From Delphinus delphis (lineage: Eukaryota > Chordata > Mammalia > Artiodactyla > Delphinidae), in assembly GCF_949987515.2 (NCBI RefSeq), contig NC_082698.1, positions 6,942,493-7,006,492 on the forward strand: a stretch of 64,000 bases of DNA, written 5' to 3'. Each line of letters opens with the position of its first letter. The stretch's first letter is position 1. Below the pieces are notes generated by a model. The model worked only from the letters and a program-made list of their open reading frames with translations. It was not told where the DNA came from and did not search any database. Positions 21,085 through 31,700 of the stretch are shown piece after piece. The translations under genes and the position numbers were made by a program.

Positions 21085-22348
21085 TTTGGGTTGGTCAAAA
21101 AGTTCCTTCAGTTTTTAAGTAAAAATAAAAGACACATTTCTTATTTTCACCAAGAACTTTATTGAACAACATATTCACCCTTTTGTTCCACTACCTTCTG
21201 CCATTTTTCAGGCAACTTCATAATTCCATCTTCCCATAAGTTTTTATCTTTTTGAGCAAAGAACTGTTCCAGGTGCCTTTTACAGTCTTCCAGGGAATTG
21301 AAATTTTTTCCATGAAAAGAATTTTGTAAAGACCAAAATAAATGGAAATCCAAAGGTGCAATGTCTGGTGAGTACAGCAGAAGAATCGAACTTCCCAGCC
21401 AAGCTGTAGAAGTTTTTGCCTGGCCATCAAAGAAACGTGCAGTCTTGCATTATCCTGATGGAAGATTTTGCATTTTCTGTTGACTAATTCTAGATGCTTT
21501 TCGTCAAGTGCTGCTTTTAGGGAACAGTGCCTGTTGGAATTAATTGTTTGGTTTTCTGGAAGGAGCTCATAATAGAGGACACCCTTCCAATCCCACCATA
21601 TACACAACATCACCTTCTTTGGATGAAGACCAGCCTTTGGTGTGGTTGGTGTGGTTCCTTTCTCTTGCCCCACGATCTCTTCCATTCCACATTACTGTAC
21701 AGTATCCACTTTTCATCGCCTGTCACAATTTGTTTTAAAAACGGAATGTTTTTTTTACGTTTAAGTAGTGAATCACATGCAGAAATATGGTCAAGAAGTT
21801 TTTTTTCGCTTATGTGGAACCCAAACATCAAAGCAATTAACATAACCAAGCTTGTGTAAATGATTTTCAATGCTTGATTTGGATATTTTGAGTGTGTCGG
21901 CTGTCTCCCGCGTGGTATAACGTTGATTGTTCTCAATTAATGTCTCGATTTGATCGCTATCGACTTCAACTGTTCTACCCAACCGTGGAGTATTGTGCAG
22001 CAAGAAATATCCAGCATGAAACTTCGCAAACCACTTTTGACGCATTCGATCAGTCACAGTACCTTCTCCATACACTGCACAAAGCTTTCTTTGGGTTTCA
22101 GTTGTGTTTTTACCTTTCTTGTAATAATAAAGCATACTAGCCAAAAATGTTGCTTTTTTCTTCCATCTTCAGTATTAAAATGGCTACACAAAAATTCACC
22201 AATTTTGATAAGTTTTTTAAAATACACGCTGATATGACAGCTGTCACAATACAATGTAACAAAATTGTTTCGAATTAAGCTAAAGACAACTAAGTGCTAC
22301 TAGAGCCATCTTATGGAAAAAACGACCAAACTTTTTGGCCAACCCAGG
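21085..22348 (-). mobile_element. Near-complete mariner DNA transposon (cetartiodactyl type)
   Basis: A 1264-base element with terminal inverted repeats: left end GGGTTGGTCAAAAAGTTCC, and right end, read inverted, GGGTTGGCCAAAAAGTTTG. TA lies on both outer sides. The single gene, on the minus strand, encodes a mariner transposase now broken by frameshifts. It looks like the mariner known from cattle, sheep and whales (BTMAR-type, from memory). It landed inside the ORF1 region of an older L1, which resumes at 22351. Confidence 0.9.
21159..22166 (-). pseudogene. Mariner transposase pseudogene
   Basis: Four open pieces in changing frames make up one transposase of about 335 codons. The N-terminal part (22144-21791) has the helix-turn-helix region around YYYKKGKNTTETQRKLCAVYGE and QRYTTRETADTLKISKSSIENH. 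The catalytic part has VTGDEKWILY (first Asp), then IFHQDNARLH (second Asp), and SPD near 21363 (third Asp, the mariner DD34D pattern) in yet another frame. The C-terminus ends EKWQKVVEQKGEYVVQ before the stop at about 21159. At least three frame changes (near 21800, 21690 and 21390) and an unclear start (the only nearby ATG, at 22166, reads into a stop) make it inactive. All three catalytic Asp codons still exist in the DNA. In a live element the protein excises and inserts the transposon at TA. Confidence 0.9.
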
Positions 22349-22350
22349 TA
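22349..22350. repeat. Mariner TA target, right
   Basis: TA directly after the right terminal inverted repeat (CCAACCCAGG, then TA). Confidence 0.75.
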
Positions 22351-22987
22351 AAATTCTGTGCCCTGTGATATTATCCCTCAAATGTGAAGAAGAAATAAAG
22401 ACTTCAGACAAACAAAAGTCAAGGGAATTTGTTACAGTAGTCCTGCCTTGCAAAAACTGTTAAAAGTATTTCTTTAGAGAGAAGAAAAAGTATATAGGTC
22501 GGAAACTTGGATCTACGTAAGGAAAGGAAGAGCAGCAAAGAAGGAATAAATGAAGGTTAAATAAAAACTTTTATTTTTCTTATTCTTAATTGATCCAGCA
22601 AATAACAGTTTGTTCAGAATAATAGCACAGTGTATTCAATTATGTATGCTTAATGTATGTATCATATGTATGTATAATCATACATAATGTATGTTTACAT
22701 ACAAGTGAAATGAACGACAGCAGCGATACAAGCGCTAGGAAAGAGAAATGAGGGTTATTTTGTTATTATAAGGTACTCGCACAACCTGTGAAGCAATATA
22801 GTGTTATTTGAAAGTGGATTGGATTATGTGTAAGTATATACTGCAAACGCTAGGGCAACCACTAAAAAATGTGGGAAAAAAAAGTATAACTGATAGACTA
22901 AAAAAGCAGAAAAAAATGGAAATTTATTAAAATGCTCAATTAAAACAACAAAAGGCAGAACAAGAGTGGAAGACAAACAGGAAAAAA

Positions 22988-22990
<3 letters not shown>

Positions 22991-23022
<32 letters not shown>
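22991..23022. repeat. (TA)n microsatellite
   Basis: Sixteen uninterrupted TA units directly upstream of the L1 motif 'atggaacactactcagcc'. The same position is expanded in the L1 copy at 26978. Confidence 0.95.
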
Positions 23023-23024
<2 letters not shown>

Positions 23025-23418
23025 GGAACACTACTCAGCCATAAAAAATAAAGAAACTTTGCCATTTCCAACAACATAGATGAACTTAACGGGAATTATG
23101 CTGAGTGAAATAAGTCAGACATAGAAAGATAAATTCTGTGTGATACCACTTATATGTGGAATCTAAAAAAGACAACAGTTTGTGAATATATGAAGAAAGG
23201 AGCACACTCATGGACATAGAGAACAAACTAATGGTTGCCAGTAGGGAGGAGGGGCAATACAGGGTGGAGGAGTAGTAAGCACAAAATATTGGGTGTAAGA
23301 TAGGCTCCAGGATGTGTTGTACAACACAGGGAATAGAGCCAATATTTTGTAATAACTAAATGGAAAGTAACCTTTAAAAATTTTAGAAAAATTTTTTAAA
23401 TAAAATGCTTGAATGCTG
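22991..23418 (+). mobile_element. 5'-truncated L1 3' end with (TA)n at its start
   Basis: A (TA)n run (22991-23022) leads into the L1 3' region: 'aatggaacactactcagcca', 'acttaacgggaattatgctg', 'agtgaaataagtcagacata', 'tggacatagagaacaaacta', and ends in A/T-rich tail sequence. Flanks share AGGAAAAAAGAA (22979-22990) and AGGAAAAACAAA (23419-23430), 10 of 12 bases, a plausible target duplication. It sits inside the older L1. Confidence 0.75.
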
Positions 23419-23847
23419 AGGAAAAACAAAGGTTAAAAGTCACAAAAAAATAGGAACAGAGAATAAGGGCAAGAAATGGAAACTGTTAGAAATCATTAAT
23501 GTTTAATGGTAGCTATTAATCCAACTATATCAAATTCAACGATAGACTAAAAGGATAATACATCATTATTAAGTAGCATTTATTCTAAGAATGCAAAATT
23601 GTTTAACATTCTAAATTCAATCAAAATAATGTGCCACATTATCAAATTATATAATCATCTCAATAGATTCAGAAAAAGCATTTAATAAAATTCAATATCC
23701 ATTCATAACAAAAATAATAGTAGGAAACTTCTTTAAACTGAGAAAGAGTACCCCCCAAAAGAACTAGACCAAACATCATAATTTAATGGTGAAATATTGA
23801 AATCTTTCCCCCCTTGAGACTAGGAATGAGACAAGATTGCCCACTAT

Positions 23848-23954
23848 TACTTTTGATAATTATTTTTTTATATCTTTATTGGAGTATAATTGCTTTACAA
23901 TGTTGTATTAGTTTCTACTGTACAGCAAAGTGAATCAGCTATATGTATATACTT
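23848..23954 (-). mobile_element. Short L1 3' end insertion
   Basis: 'tatctttattggagtataat', 'tgctttacaatgttgtatta' and 'gtacagcaaagtgaatcagc' are the antisense 3' end of the cetartiodactyl L1. This ~100-base piece interrupts L1 ORF2 text that reads continuously across it ('cccactattactttt' / 'caacattgtactagaagtct'). Confidence 0.75.
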
Positions 23955-25411
23955 TTTTTTCAACATTGTACTAGAAGTCTTCACCAGTGCAATAAGGCAA
24001 GGAAAAAAGTTTAAGGATAGAGAAAGAAAATATAAAACTGCCATTACTCATAGACATGTTCAAATCTTAGAAATGTAAAAGATGATAAGACTAAGTGAAT
24101 TTAAGGTCACTGGATATAAGGTCAAGATACAGGAATCAGAGGTAACAGCAACAAACATAGTAAATTAAATTCAAAGTGATATCATTTACAACAGCATCAG
24201 AAAACAATATCCAGGAATAAGTTTAACAAAAAGGTGTTACAAAATCTATACATACAACAAAAGGCAAACAGTATCAGTGGAAATGAAAGAAGACTTAAAG
24301 GAAGGGAGAGAGGGAGGAAGACCACATTCATGAATTTGAAGAGTCAATATTATAAAGATATAAAATCTTCCCAAATTGAGTTATAGACTCAATGCGATCC
24401 CAGTAAAAATTCAGAAAATGTTTTAAATGTGTATACAAACTGACAAGTTGATTCTAAAATTTATGAGGAAATGATAAAAGTCAAGTATAACCAAGACAAT
24501 CCTGAAGAAGAGCAAAGGCAGAAGATTGCACTCCCAGGTATCAAGATTTATTGCCAAGCTGCAGCCCTGAAGGCAGTGTGGTATTGGCAAATAGAGCAGT
24601 GGATCAGAACACAGGATCCAGAAAGAGATACACATATGTACAATCACTATACTTAATGCAGAGGAGACACATCAGTGTTAACAGAAGAAGATGATCCTTT
24701 CAATGGATGAAGCTGAGTCAATTGGATATCCATGTGGGGAAAATGAATCATAACCACCACCTCACATCATTAGCAAAATCAATTTCAAGTTAATTGAAGA
24801 TCAACTTGTGAAAAGGAAGGCAAAAACGCTTTTAGAAAAAACTAGGAGAATATCTTCATGGCCATACAGTAGGCAGAGATTTCTTAAGCATAACATTGAG
24901 CACTAACCTTGAAGGAAAAAAAATTTTTATTTAAAAATTAAGTTAGACCACTAAAAATTAAGAACTTCTGGTCAAAAAAAACCACGGCCATTAAGAGGAT
25001 AAAAAAGGCAACCTGTGAGGTGGTGACAAGGGAGTCATTTCCAAAATATATAAAGAATTCCTATGAACCAATAAGAAAAAGACACAATTGAAAAGAAAAC
25101 TCGGCAGGAGACTTGAGCAGACACTTGGCCCATAAACATGGCCCATAAACATAGGGTAATTTTCCAAACACATTAGTCATGAGGGATATGCAGATTAAAA
25201 CCACATGAATACTAACACATATCCACCAGAATGACATAAATTTAAAAGACGAGTACTACCAAGTGCTGGTGAGGGTGTGGAACTCTCATACACTGCTGGT
25301 GGGAATGTGATAGTATCAGCTGTGGCTGAACATTCTATGACTCAGCAACCTATTCCTGCTTAACGGTAATGTACCCAACGTGTTCCCTAAAACATGTGCA
25401 AGAATATTTAT

Positions 25412-25427
25412 AGCAGTGCTATTTTTA
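25412..25427. repeat. Target-site duplication, left copy
   Basis: AGCAGTGCTATTTTTA, repeated exactly at 25709-25724. It flanks the L1 3' end insertion. Confidence 0.95.
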
Positions 25428-25708
25428 TTTTTTATTTACTTTATTGAAGTATAGTTGATTTACAATGTTGTGGTAATTTCTGCTGTACAACAAAGAGATT
25501 CAGTTATATATATATATATATACTTTTTAAATATTCTTTTCCATTATGGTTTATTACAGGATATTGAATATAGTTCCCTGTGCTATACAGTAGGACTTTG
25601 TTGTTTGTCCATTCTATATATAATAGTTTGCATCTGCTAATCCCGAACTCCCAATCCATCCCTCTCCCCCTCCCCCTCCCCCTTGGCAACCACAAGTTCT
25701 TTATACCC
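25428..25708 (-). mobile_element. 5'-truncated L1 3' UTR insertion
   Basis: Antisense of the young cetartiodactyl L1 3' end: 'tttattgaagtatagttgat', 'tacaatgttgtggtaatttc', 'ctgtgctatacagtaggact', 'ctatatataatagtttgcat', then a CCCTCC-rich stretch. It has an exact 16-base target duplication. It interrupts the ORF2 3' part of the ancient L1. Confidence 0.9.
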
Positions 25709-26284
25709 AGCAGTGCTATTTTTAATAGCCCCAAATTGGAAAAAACTTTGGCAGAATTGTTAAATAAGTTGTGATATAGCCATGTAATGGAATAATATTT
25801 AGAAATGCAAATGAACAATTGATTGCTATACACGCAACATGGATTTCACCAACATAATATTGAGTGAAAGGAACCAGACATAAAAAGATACATACCGAAT
25901 GGTTCTATATATATAAAGTTCAAAACCTAGTTAGAAATCAGAAGAGTAGTTACCTTTTGGTGGGAAGTCTATATGGGAGTACAGAGGGGGCTTTTGGGTG
26001 CTCCCAATTTTATTTTTCTTTACCTTTTAGTTGGTTAAATGGATATATTCACTTTGTGAAAACTTATTGAGTTTTACACTTTGTGTTCTATTTTGTACTT
26101 GTATGAAAAGCTTACTTAAAACAAAAATGAATATTAAGCCCATAACAAAATAGCTGATCCATCTGATAATAGCATACCAGAGAAATAAAGTTCTTAGAAA
26201 TTAAAAATACTATTATCGAAAAATTCAGTGGACCACCTGAACAGTAGAATGAGCATGGCTAAAACCTGAGCTGATATTCTCAAA

Positions 26285-26620
26285 CAGGAATCAGCAAAAT
26301 TTCTCTGTAAAGGGCCAGATAGTTAGTATTTTAGGCACTGCAAGCCATGCAGTCTCTGTCACAACTGCTTAACTCTGCCCTTGTAGCCCAACAGCAGCCA
26401 GGGACAATATGTAAATGAGTGGGCAAGGCAGTGCATCAATAAAACTTTATAAACAGTGAAATTTGAATTTTGTTTATTTTCCCCTGCCTTGAAATATTAT
26501 TATTCTTTTTCTTTTCTCTACCATTTAAAAATATAAAATCCTTACTTAGCTCAAGAGCCATACAAAAACAGGCAGTGGACCAGATTTGCCCTGTAAGTTG
26601 TAGTTCTCTGACTCCTGGCT
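26285..26620 (+). mobile_element. hAT-Charlie-type MER element (MER33-like), long form
   Basis: 'ggaatcagcaaaatttctct', 'gtaaagggccagatagttag', 'tattttaggcactgcaagcc', 'gtctctgtcacaactgctta', 'caataaaactttataaacag', and at the right end 'gccatacaaaaacaggcagt', 'agttctctgactcctg'. It has the terminal inverted symmetry of the family at 6985-7207. Name tentative. Confidence 0.8.
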
Positions 26621-26679
26621 TAGAAGGTCAGCAAAGGAAATAGATAATTTACAGCAGACACAAGCAGCTAGAATATTAG

Positions 26680-26971
26680 AAAAGGTGTGTATCTGCTAAT
26701 GCCAAATTCCTAATTTGTCCCTCCCCCTCCCTTTCCTCTTTCCCCTTTGATAACCGTAACTTTGTTTTCTCTGTGAGTCTGTTTCTGTTTTGTAAATAAG
26801 TTGATTTGTATTATATTTTCAGATTCCACATATAAGTAATATCATATAATATTTGCCTTTCTCTGTCTGACTTACTTCACTTAGTATGATAATCTCTAAG
26901 TTCATCCTTGTGGCTGCAAATGGCATTAGTTCATTCTTTTTTATGGCTGAGTAATATTCCATTGTGTGGAG

Positions 26972-27021
<50 letters not shown>

Positions 27022-27424
27022 CACATCTTTATTCATTCATCTGTTGATGGACATTTAGGTTGCTTCCATGTCTAGGTTACAGTGAATAGTGCTTCTATGA
27101 ACACTGGGGTGCCTGCATCTTTTCAAATTAGAGTTTTCATCTTCCAGACATATGCCCAAGAGGGAGATTTCTGGATCACATGGTAGCTCTATTTTTAGTT
27201 TTGAAGGAACCTCCATACTGTTCTCCATAGTGGCTGCACCAATTTACATTCCCACCAACAGTGTAGGAGGCTTCCCTTTTCTCCACACCCTCTCCAGCAT
27301 TTGTTTATAGGCTTTTTGATGATGGCCATTCTGACCAGTGTGAGGTGATACCTCATTGTAGTTTTGATTTGCATTTCTCTAAAGATTAGTGGTGTTGAGC
27401 ATCTTTTCATGTGCAGTTTAGTTA
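26680..27424 (-). mobile_element. L1 ORF2 end and 3' UTR fragment with expanded (TA)n
   Basis: Reads 'atctgctaatgccaaattcc', 'gtgagtctgtttctgttttg', 'ctgacttacttcacttagta', 'ttatggctgagtaatattcc', the TA run, then 'ctgttgatggacatttaggt', 'gtggctgcaccaatttacat' and 'ctgaccagtgtgaggtgata'. The minus-strand open frame at 27195-27410 keeps the ORF2 C-terminal Cys motif [18 protein letters not shown]. It has no poly(A) side, so its 3' end is missing. Confidence 0.85.
26978..27016. repeat. (TA)n microsatellite in L1
   Basis: About nineteen TA units at the same L1 position as the run at 22991, beside the antisense of the 'ggaatattactcagcc' motif. Confidence 0.9.
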
Positions 27425-27640
27425 TATTCTTAAGTGCACTGCTCTGATCAAGACATTGTGAGGCAATGATTAGTTGCTTGCCCTACGACCATGTCTCCCT
27501 ACTCACTTTGCTAACAAACCCCAATTTTCTTTGCTATGAGATGGCACTGTACTTCAGGCAGGCAGCTCAGAAGGGTAAATATGAGATTAAATCATTCATG
27601 ATAAATACATTCTCTTTGCCAGTGATCACTTAGGGGTGGG
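27425..27640. other. Unique non-coding stretch
   Basis: No repeat family recognised between the L1 fragment and the next old repeat. Confidence 0.4.
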
Positions 27641-28035
27641 GGTATGATGAAATTCTGGCCTGTGAGATATCAAGGGAAATTTCTAGGAAGCTCCAGAGCA
27701 AGATCTGACAAAAGGAATGATAAAAGGTGATAAAAAAGGAAACCCACAAGAGAAGGCTCTTCCTCTGCTGCTCACGTTGTGTGTCTGTCCAAGGAGCTGG
27801 GCACTGGGGCACCTACTTGTAACATTAGGGGACAAGCCTTAGAACAACAGGCAACAGGAGGGTTATGACAGAATGGAAAGTAGAAAGAACTTGGGCCTCT
27901 GATAATATCTGAGCTGCTTAATGAACCCATCCTGAACCAGTCTACCTCCAGAAGTCTTGGTACATGAGATAATAAATATTCTTTTGTTTAAGTCACTCCT
28001 AGTTGGATTTTCTATTATTTCAAACCAAGGGTCTC
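27640..28035 (+). repeat. Ancient MER-type repeat, family unassigned
   Basis: 'attctggcctgtgagatatc' through 'ctccagaagtcttggtacat', 'gagataataaatattctttt', 'gtttaagtcactcctagttg', 'gattttctattatttcaaac'. Same family type as 1742-2125 and 50200-50570. Confidence 0.5.
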
Positions 28036-28656
28036 CGTGTATATAAGCAACGAAATAAGACTGGACAGCATTTACCCATCTACATACTTGTAAAACCGTG
28101 ACCTAGACTAGGCTACCTGTGGAAGGGCCACAGAAGTGATGCTGGAGCTGCTGAGGAGATCAGGCTGCCAGCTGTGGGCCTCTTTGGTCTAGAAAAGCAA
28201 AATCTGAGTAAACATGATCAAAATCCATTAAGGAAAAAGCATCATTGATAAGATCAGGTGGACTTGGATGCCAGATCCTGAAATGTTGGGGCAGCTAACG
28301 CATGAATGTGAACACAAGCCTTGCAAGAGTGGACTGAGGGTGAGTTGGCTACCTGAGCTCTAGGGAAACGGTCTCTCTGAATCCCTGAGACCTGCCAGGA
28401 CTTACGGGCATTTCCATCCAGCCAGGTCTTAGAAGAGCAACAAGCTTTCCTGCACCCTGTCCTATAAGAACCTGGATGACATCCATCCACCTTATAGGAG
28501 CTGCGCATTCTTAGACACTGCAGAACTGGGATAGGAGTGCCAGCTCCTTGTCATTAGGTCATGACTCTGGGCCCTTCGGGATCCAGTGTGGCCGTAGGCA
28601 TGAGAATCAACCTCAAAACCATTTCCTCAAGGGTCTTCTAGTGACAACTGAAGCCA
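28036..28656. other. Unique non-coding stretch
   Basis: No repeat or exon recognised. An 84-codon minus-strand open frame (28254-28508) has no domain. Confidence 0.45.
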
Positions 28657-28668
28657 CTAGAAGCATTT
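28657..28668. repeat. Target-site duplication, left copy
   Basis: CTAGAAGCATTT, repeated exactly at 28871-28882 around the L1 3' end insertion. Confidence 0.9.
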
Positions 28669-28870
28669 GCTTTTTTTCTTTTTTATCTTTATTGGAGTAT
28701 AATTGCTTTACAATGCTGTGTTAGTTTCTGCTATATAATAAAATGAATCAGCTATATGTTTACATATATCCCCATATCCCCTCCGTTTTGAGCCTCCCTC
28801 CCACCCTCCCTATCCCACCCCTCTAGGTGGTCACAAAGCACTGAGCTGATCTCCCTGTGCTATGCAGCTG
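28669..28870 (-). mobile_element. 5'-truncated L1 3' end insertion
   Basis: Starts with the poly(T) side, then 'tatctttattggagtataat', 'tgctttacaatgctgtgtta', 'cccacccctctaggtggtca', 'caaagcactgagctgatctc', 'cctgtgctatgcagctg'. It is the same 3' UTR as the near-full-length L1 at 43563. The duplication CTAGAAGCATTT brackets it. Confidence 0.95.
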
Positions 28871-28984
28871 CTAGAAGCATTTTCTTAACAGGTGAGCTTT
28901 GATTTTTCAGTGATGCCCCTTGAGGACTCACCAAAAGGCATGACTCATCCCTCGCCACGAAGTCAGTTTGTGTTGTACACCAAC

Positions 28985-29090
28985 CAGAGCTGTGATTCTC
29001 AACCTTGGGGGAAGATTAGAATCATAGGGAAATTTTAATTTGTTTAGAGTGGGGCCTAAGCAAAGCTCATCTGGTGGTATTGATGTGTTT
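28985..29090 (+). mobile_element. Possible MER5A-like hAT fragment
   Basis: 'gagctgtgattctcaacctt' and 'agattagaatcatagggaaa' resemble the left end of MER5A-type elements ('gtggttctcaacctt', 'attagaatcacctgggga'). It is short and internally deleted, so weakly supported. Confidence 0.4.
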
Positions 29091-29640
29091 CACAAAAGAA
29101 AATCCCTTTGATGGGAAATAGGGATTTCCCATATTTGTGTGGGCCCGGGTCACTGAGGGTCAGTTGCTGGGAAGGCCGGGTCCTTTGGATTCTGGTAGTT
29201 GTTTGGGTGGGAGTGGAGATGGGATCCTAGGTCTGCTTGGTTGTGGAGCCCATGGGCTCAACAGGTGGGATACACTTTGTCCTGCATCCTCCTCAAACTT
29301 TCTATTTTGTCATTGTTGTTACTGTCATTGATATTTAACTTGGATTTGGAAATAATCCAAAAGAGTCAAGCATAGCTGAGAAATAAAAGCAGTCCCCATC
29401 TTAGGAGCAGCTATTTTCCAATATTTTATTTTAAGTTGGTCGTTTGTTGTGTACAAAGGGTCAGCTCATGGAAAACTGCTCTTTTGATTTGTTCGTTGTT
29501 CACTTTTTCTGCTAGTCACAGCTTGACGATGGAGCAGGCCACCCACACTTACTTTATCCTTCATTACTTCTTGTCCAGTTCACACAGGGGTGTGCTGAGT
29601 ATGGCTTGTACCAATGGAAGAGAAATGAGAGCCCAGAAAT
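29091..29640. other. Unique non-coding stretch
   Basis: No repeat or exon recognised. Confidence 0.45.
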
Positions 29641-30268
29641 AAACCCTCTCATATATGATCAACTAAGATTTAACAAAGGAACCAAGAATATTCAATGGAG
29701 AAAAGACAGTCTCTTCAATAAATGATGCTCGGAAGACTAGATATTTACATGCAAAAGAATGAAACTGCACCCGTATCTTACATTATTCACAAAAATTAAC
29801 TCAAAATGGATTAACTTAAATGTAAGACCATAAAACTCCTGGAATAAAACTTAGGGAAAGAGCTCCTTGACCTTGGTCTTGGCAATGATTTTATGGATGT
29901 GACACCAAAAGCACAAGCAGTAAAAGCAAAAGAAACAAGTGGAGCTGCATCAAACTAAAAAGCTTCTGGACAGCAAAGGAAACCATCAACAAAATGAAAA
30001 GGCAACCTACAGAATGGGAGAAAATATTTGTAAACCATACATCTGGCAAGAGGTTAATATCCAAAGTATATAAGGAATTCATATAACTCAATAGCAAAAA
30101 AAAAAGCTAAATAATCTGATTTAAAATGGACAAAGGACATGAACAAATATTTTTCCAAAGAAAATATTCAAATGGCCAACTATACATGAAGAGGTGCTCA
30201 ACATTAGGAAAATGCAAATCAAATCCACAATGTGATATCACCTCACACCTGTTAGAATGGCTATTATC

Positions 30269-30281
30269 AAGAAGACAAGAG
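30269..30281. repeat. Target-site duplication, left copy
   Basis: AAGAAGACAAGAG, repeated exactly at 30493-30505. Confidence 0.95.
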
Positions 30282-30472
30282 GGCTTCCCTGGTGGCGCAG
30301 TGGTTGAGAGTCTGCCTGCTGATGCAGGGGACACGGGTTTGTGCCCCGGACTGGGAAGATCCCACATGCCGTGGAGTGGCTGGGCCTGTGAGTCATGGCT
30401 GCTGAGCCTGCACATCCGGAGCCTGTGCTCCGCAATGGGAGAGGCCACAACAGTGAGAGGCCTGCGAACCAC

Positions 30473-30492
<20 letters not shown>
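30282..30492 (+). mobile_element. CHR-2 SINE
   Basis: 'ggcttccctggtggcgcag', 'gatcccacatgccgtggagt', 'gtgctccgcaatgggagagg' and a long A tail. The exact 13-base duplication shows insertion into the L1 ORF2 fragment. Confidence 0.95.
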
Positions 30493-30503
<11 letters not shown>

Positions 30504-30884
30504 AGATAACAAGTACTGGCAAGGACGTGGAGAAAAGGGAACCCTTGGATGCACTGTTGGGGGGAATGTAAATTTGTGCAGACACTATGAAAAATTATAT
30601 GGCGGCTCCTCAAAAAATTAAAAATAGAACTACCATATGATCTAGCAATCACAGTTCTGGGTATATATCTGAAGGAAATAAAATCACTATCTCAGAGATA
30701 TCTGCACTGCACTCCTATGTTCACTGCAGCATTGTTTCCAATAGCCAAGACGTGGAAACACCTAATGGTCCATCAACAAATGAATGGATAAGGAAAATAT
30801 GCTACACAGAGAGGCAGAGAGAGAATACTACTCAGCCATAAGAAAGAAGGAAATCCTGCCATTTGTGACATCATGGATTTAAAT

Positions 30885-31700
30885 TCTACTTCACCTGGTT
30901 TTGATACTCCAGCTTTCCTTTTTGTTGTAATTGCTTAGTATTGCTTTACCAGCTCATTATTTTCAACCTTTTTCGATCACTTACTTTTAAATATGTTTAT
31001 ATTGTATTAAGCTGCATTGGTTTTTAACACCTAATATGACAATCTCTGTCTTTAATAGTGGAATTTAGTTTGTTTATATTTAATACAATGACTGATATAC
31101 TTGATTTTATTGCTCTGTCTTACTTTATTATTTAAAGTATTGTGTCTTCTTTTACATTTTTCCCATGTTGCACATACAACCACCCCAGAATAATAATATT
31201 AATACTGCCACCAATATGCTTACTAAAAGTATTAAATATTTTATCGTACGCTCTCCCTTTCTCCCCCTTTATGATAGTCTTACTCTATCGCCAGAATATA
31301 TAGCCATTATGCTCTAGATGTGCCCCCTCTAACTCCTCATTTAGTCTACGGTCTATAGTTGACTGTTATTTAATGCTCACTGCCAGTCCTTTGCTGATGA
31401 CTCTCTAGTCATGTGGGGTGTCTGAAGTTTTCTCTCCAGGGGGTTCCTCAGGAATGCCTCATGGGAGCAATGATAGTTTGTCCATGATCCTCATGCCTGA
31501 AAGTTAGTTTTGCTCAATATAAAACCCTTGGCTCACATTTTCTTCTCTTGCGTTGCAGTTTTGATCTGTTCCTTGCGTTTGCCTTTCTCACAGGTGTCTG
31601 TAGGGCTGTTATTCTGCTCTCCTTTTTAAATAATGATAATTTGGGAATAATTTTGGAATTTTGGCCATGATACTTTTCTGTTACTCTTTTTTTATGGGAA
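30885..31700 (-). mobile_element. Old L1M/HAL1 antisense fragment
   Basis: 'gacaatctctgtctttaata', 'gtggaatttagtttgtttat', 'tttaatacaatgactgatat', and later 'ctgaagttttctctccaggg' and 'tgctcaatataaaacccttg' are the antisense of the L1M ORF2 5' part and ORF1. Heavily diverged; edges uncertain. Confidence 0.6.

Larger units (their letters stand above)
19500..26275 (+). mobile_element. Ancient L1M element, composite, with nested insertions
   Basis: Plus-strand LINE-1 material runs through 5'-UTR-like sequence (19.5-20.4 kb), ORF1 (20.4-21.08 kb and again 22.35-22.55 kb after the mariner), an inter-ORF stretch, and ORF2 (23.44-25.43 and 25.71-25.86 kb). Examples are 'aatgctacagattaaaacca', 'ttcagacaaacaaaagtcaa', 'caatagattcagaaaaagca' and 'tgctggtgggaatgtgatag'. 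Insertions: mariner 21085-22348, L1 3' ends at 22991-23418, 23848-23954 and 25428-25708. Some 5' parts may be separate fragments. All reading frames are broken. Confidence 0.75.
29640..30880 (+). mobile_element. L1 ORF2 3' portion, split by a CHR-2 SINE
   Basis: Plus-strand LINE-1: 'aaggaaccaagaatattcaa', 'tggagaaaagacagtctctt', 'aataaatgatgctcgg', 'acagaatgggagaaaatatt', 'tatacatgaagaggtgctca', and after the SINE 'gatctagcaatcacagttct', 'caatagccaagacgtggaaa', 'tactactcagccataagaaa'. This is the C-terminal third of ORF2, with no intact frame. It ends abruptly against antisense L1 at about 30885. Confidence 0.85.
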
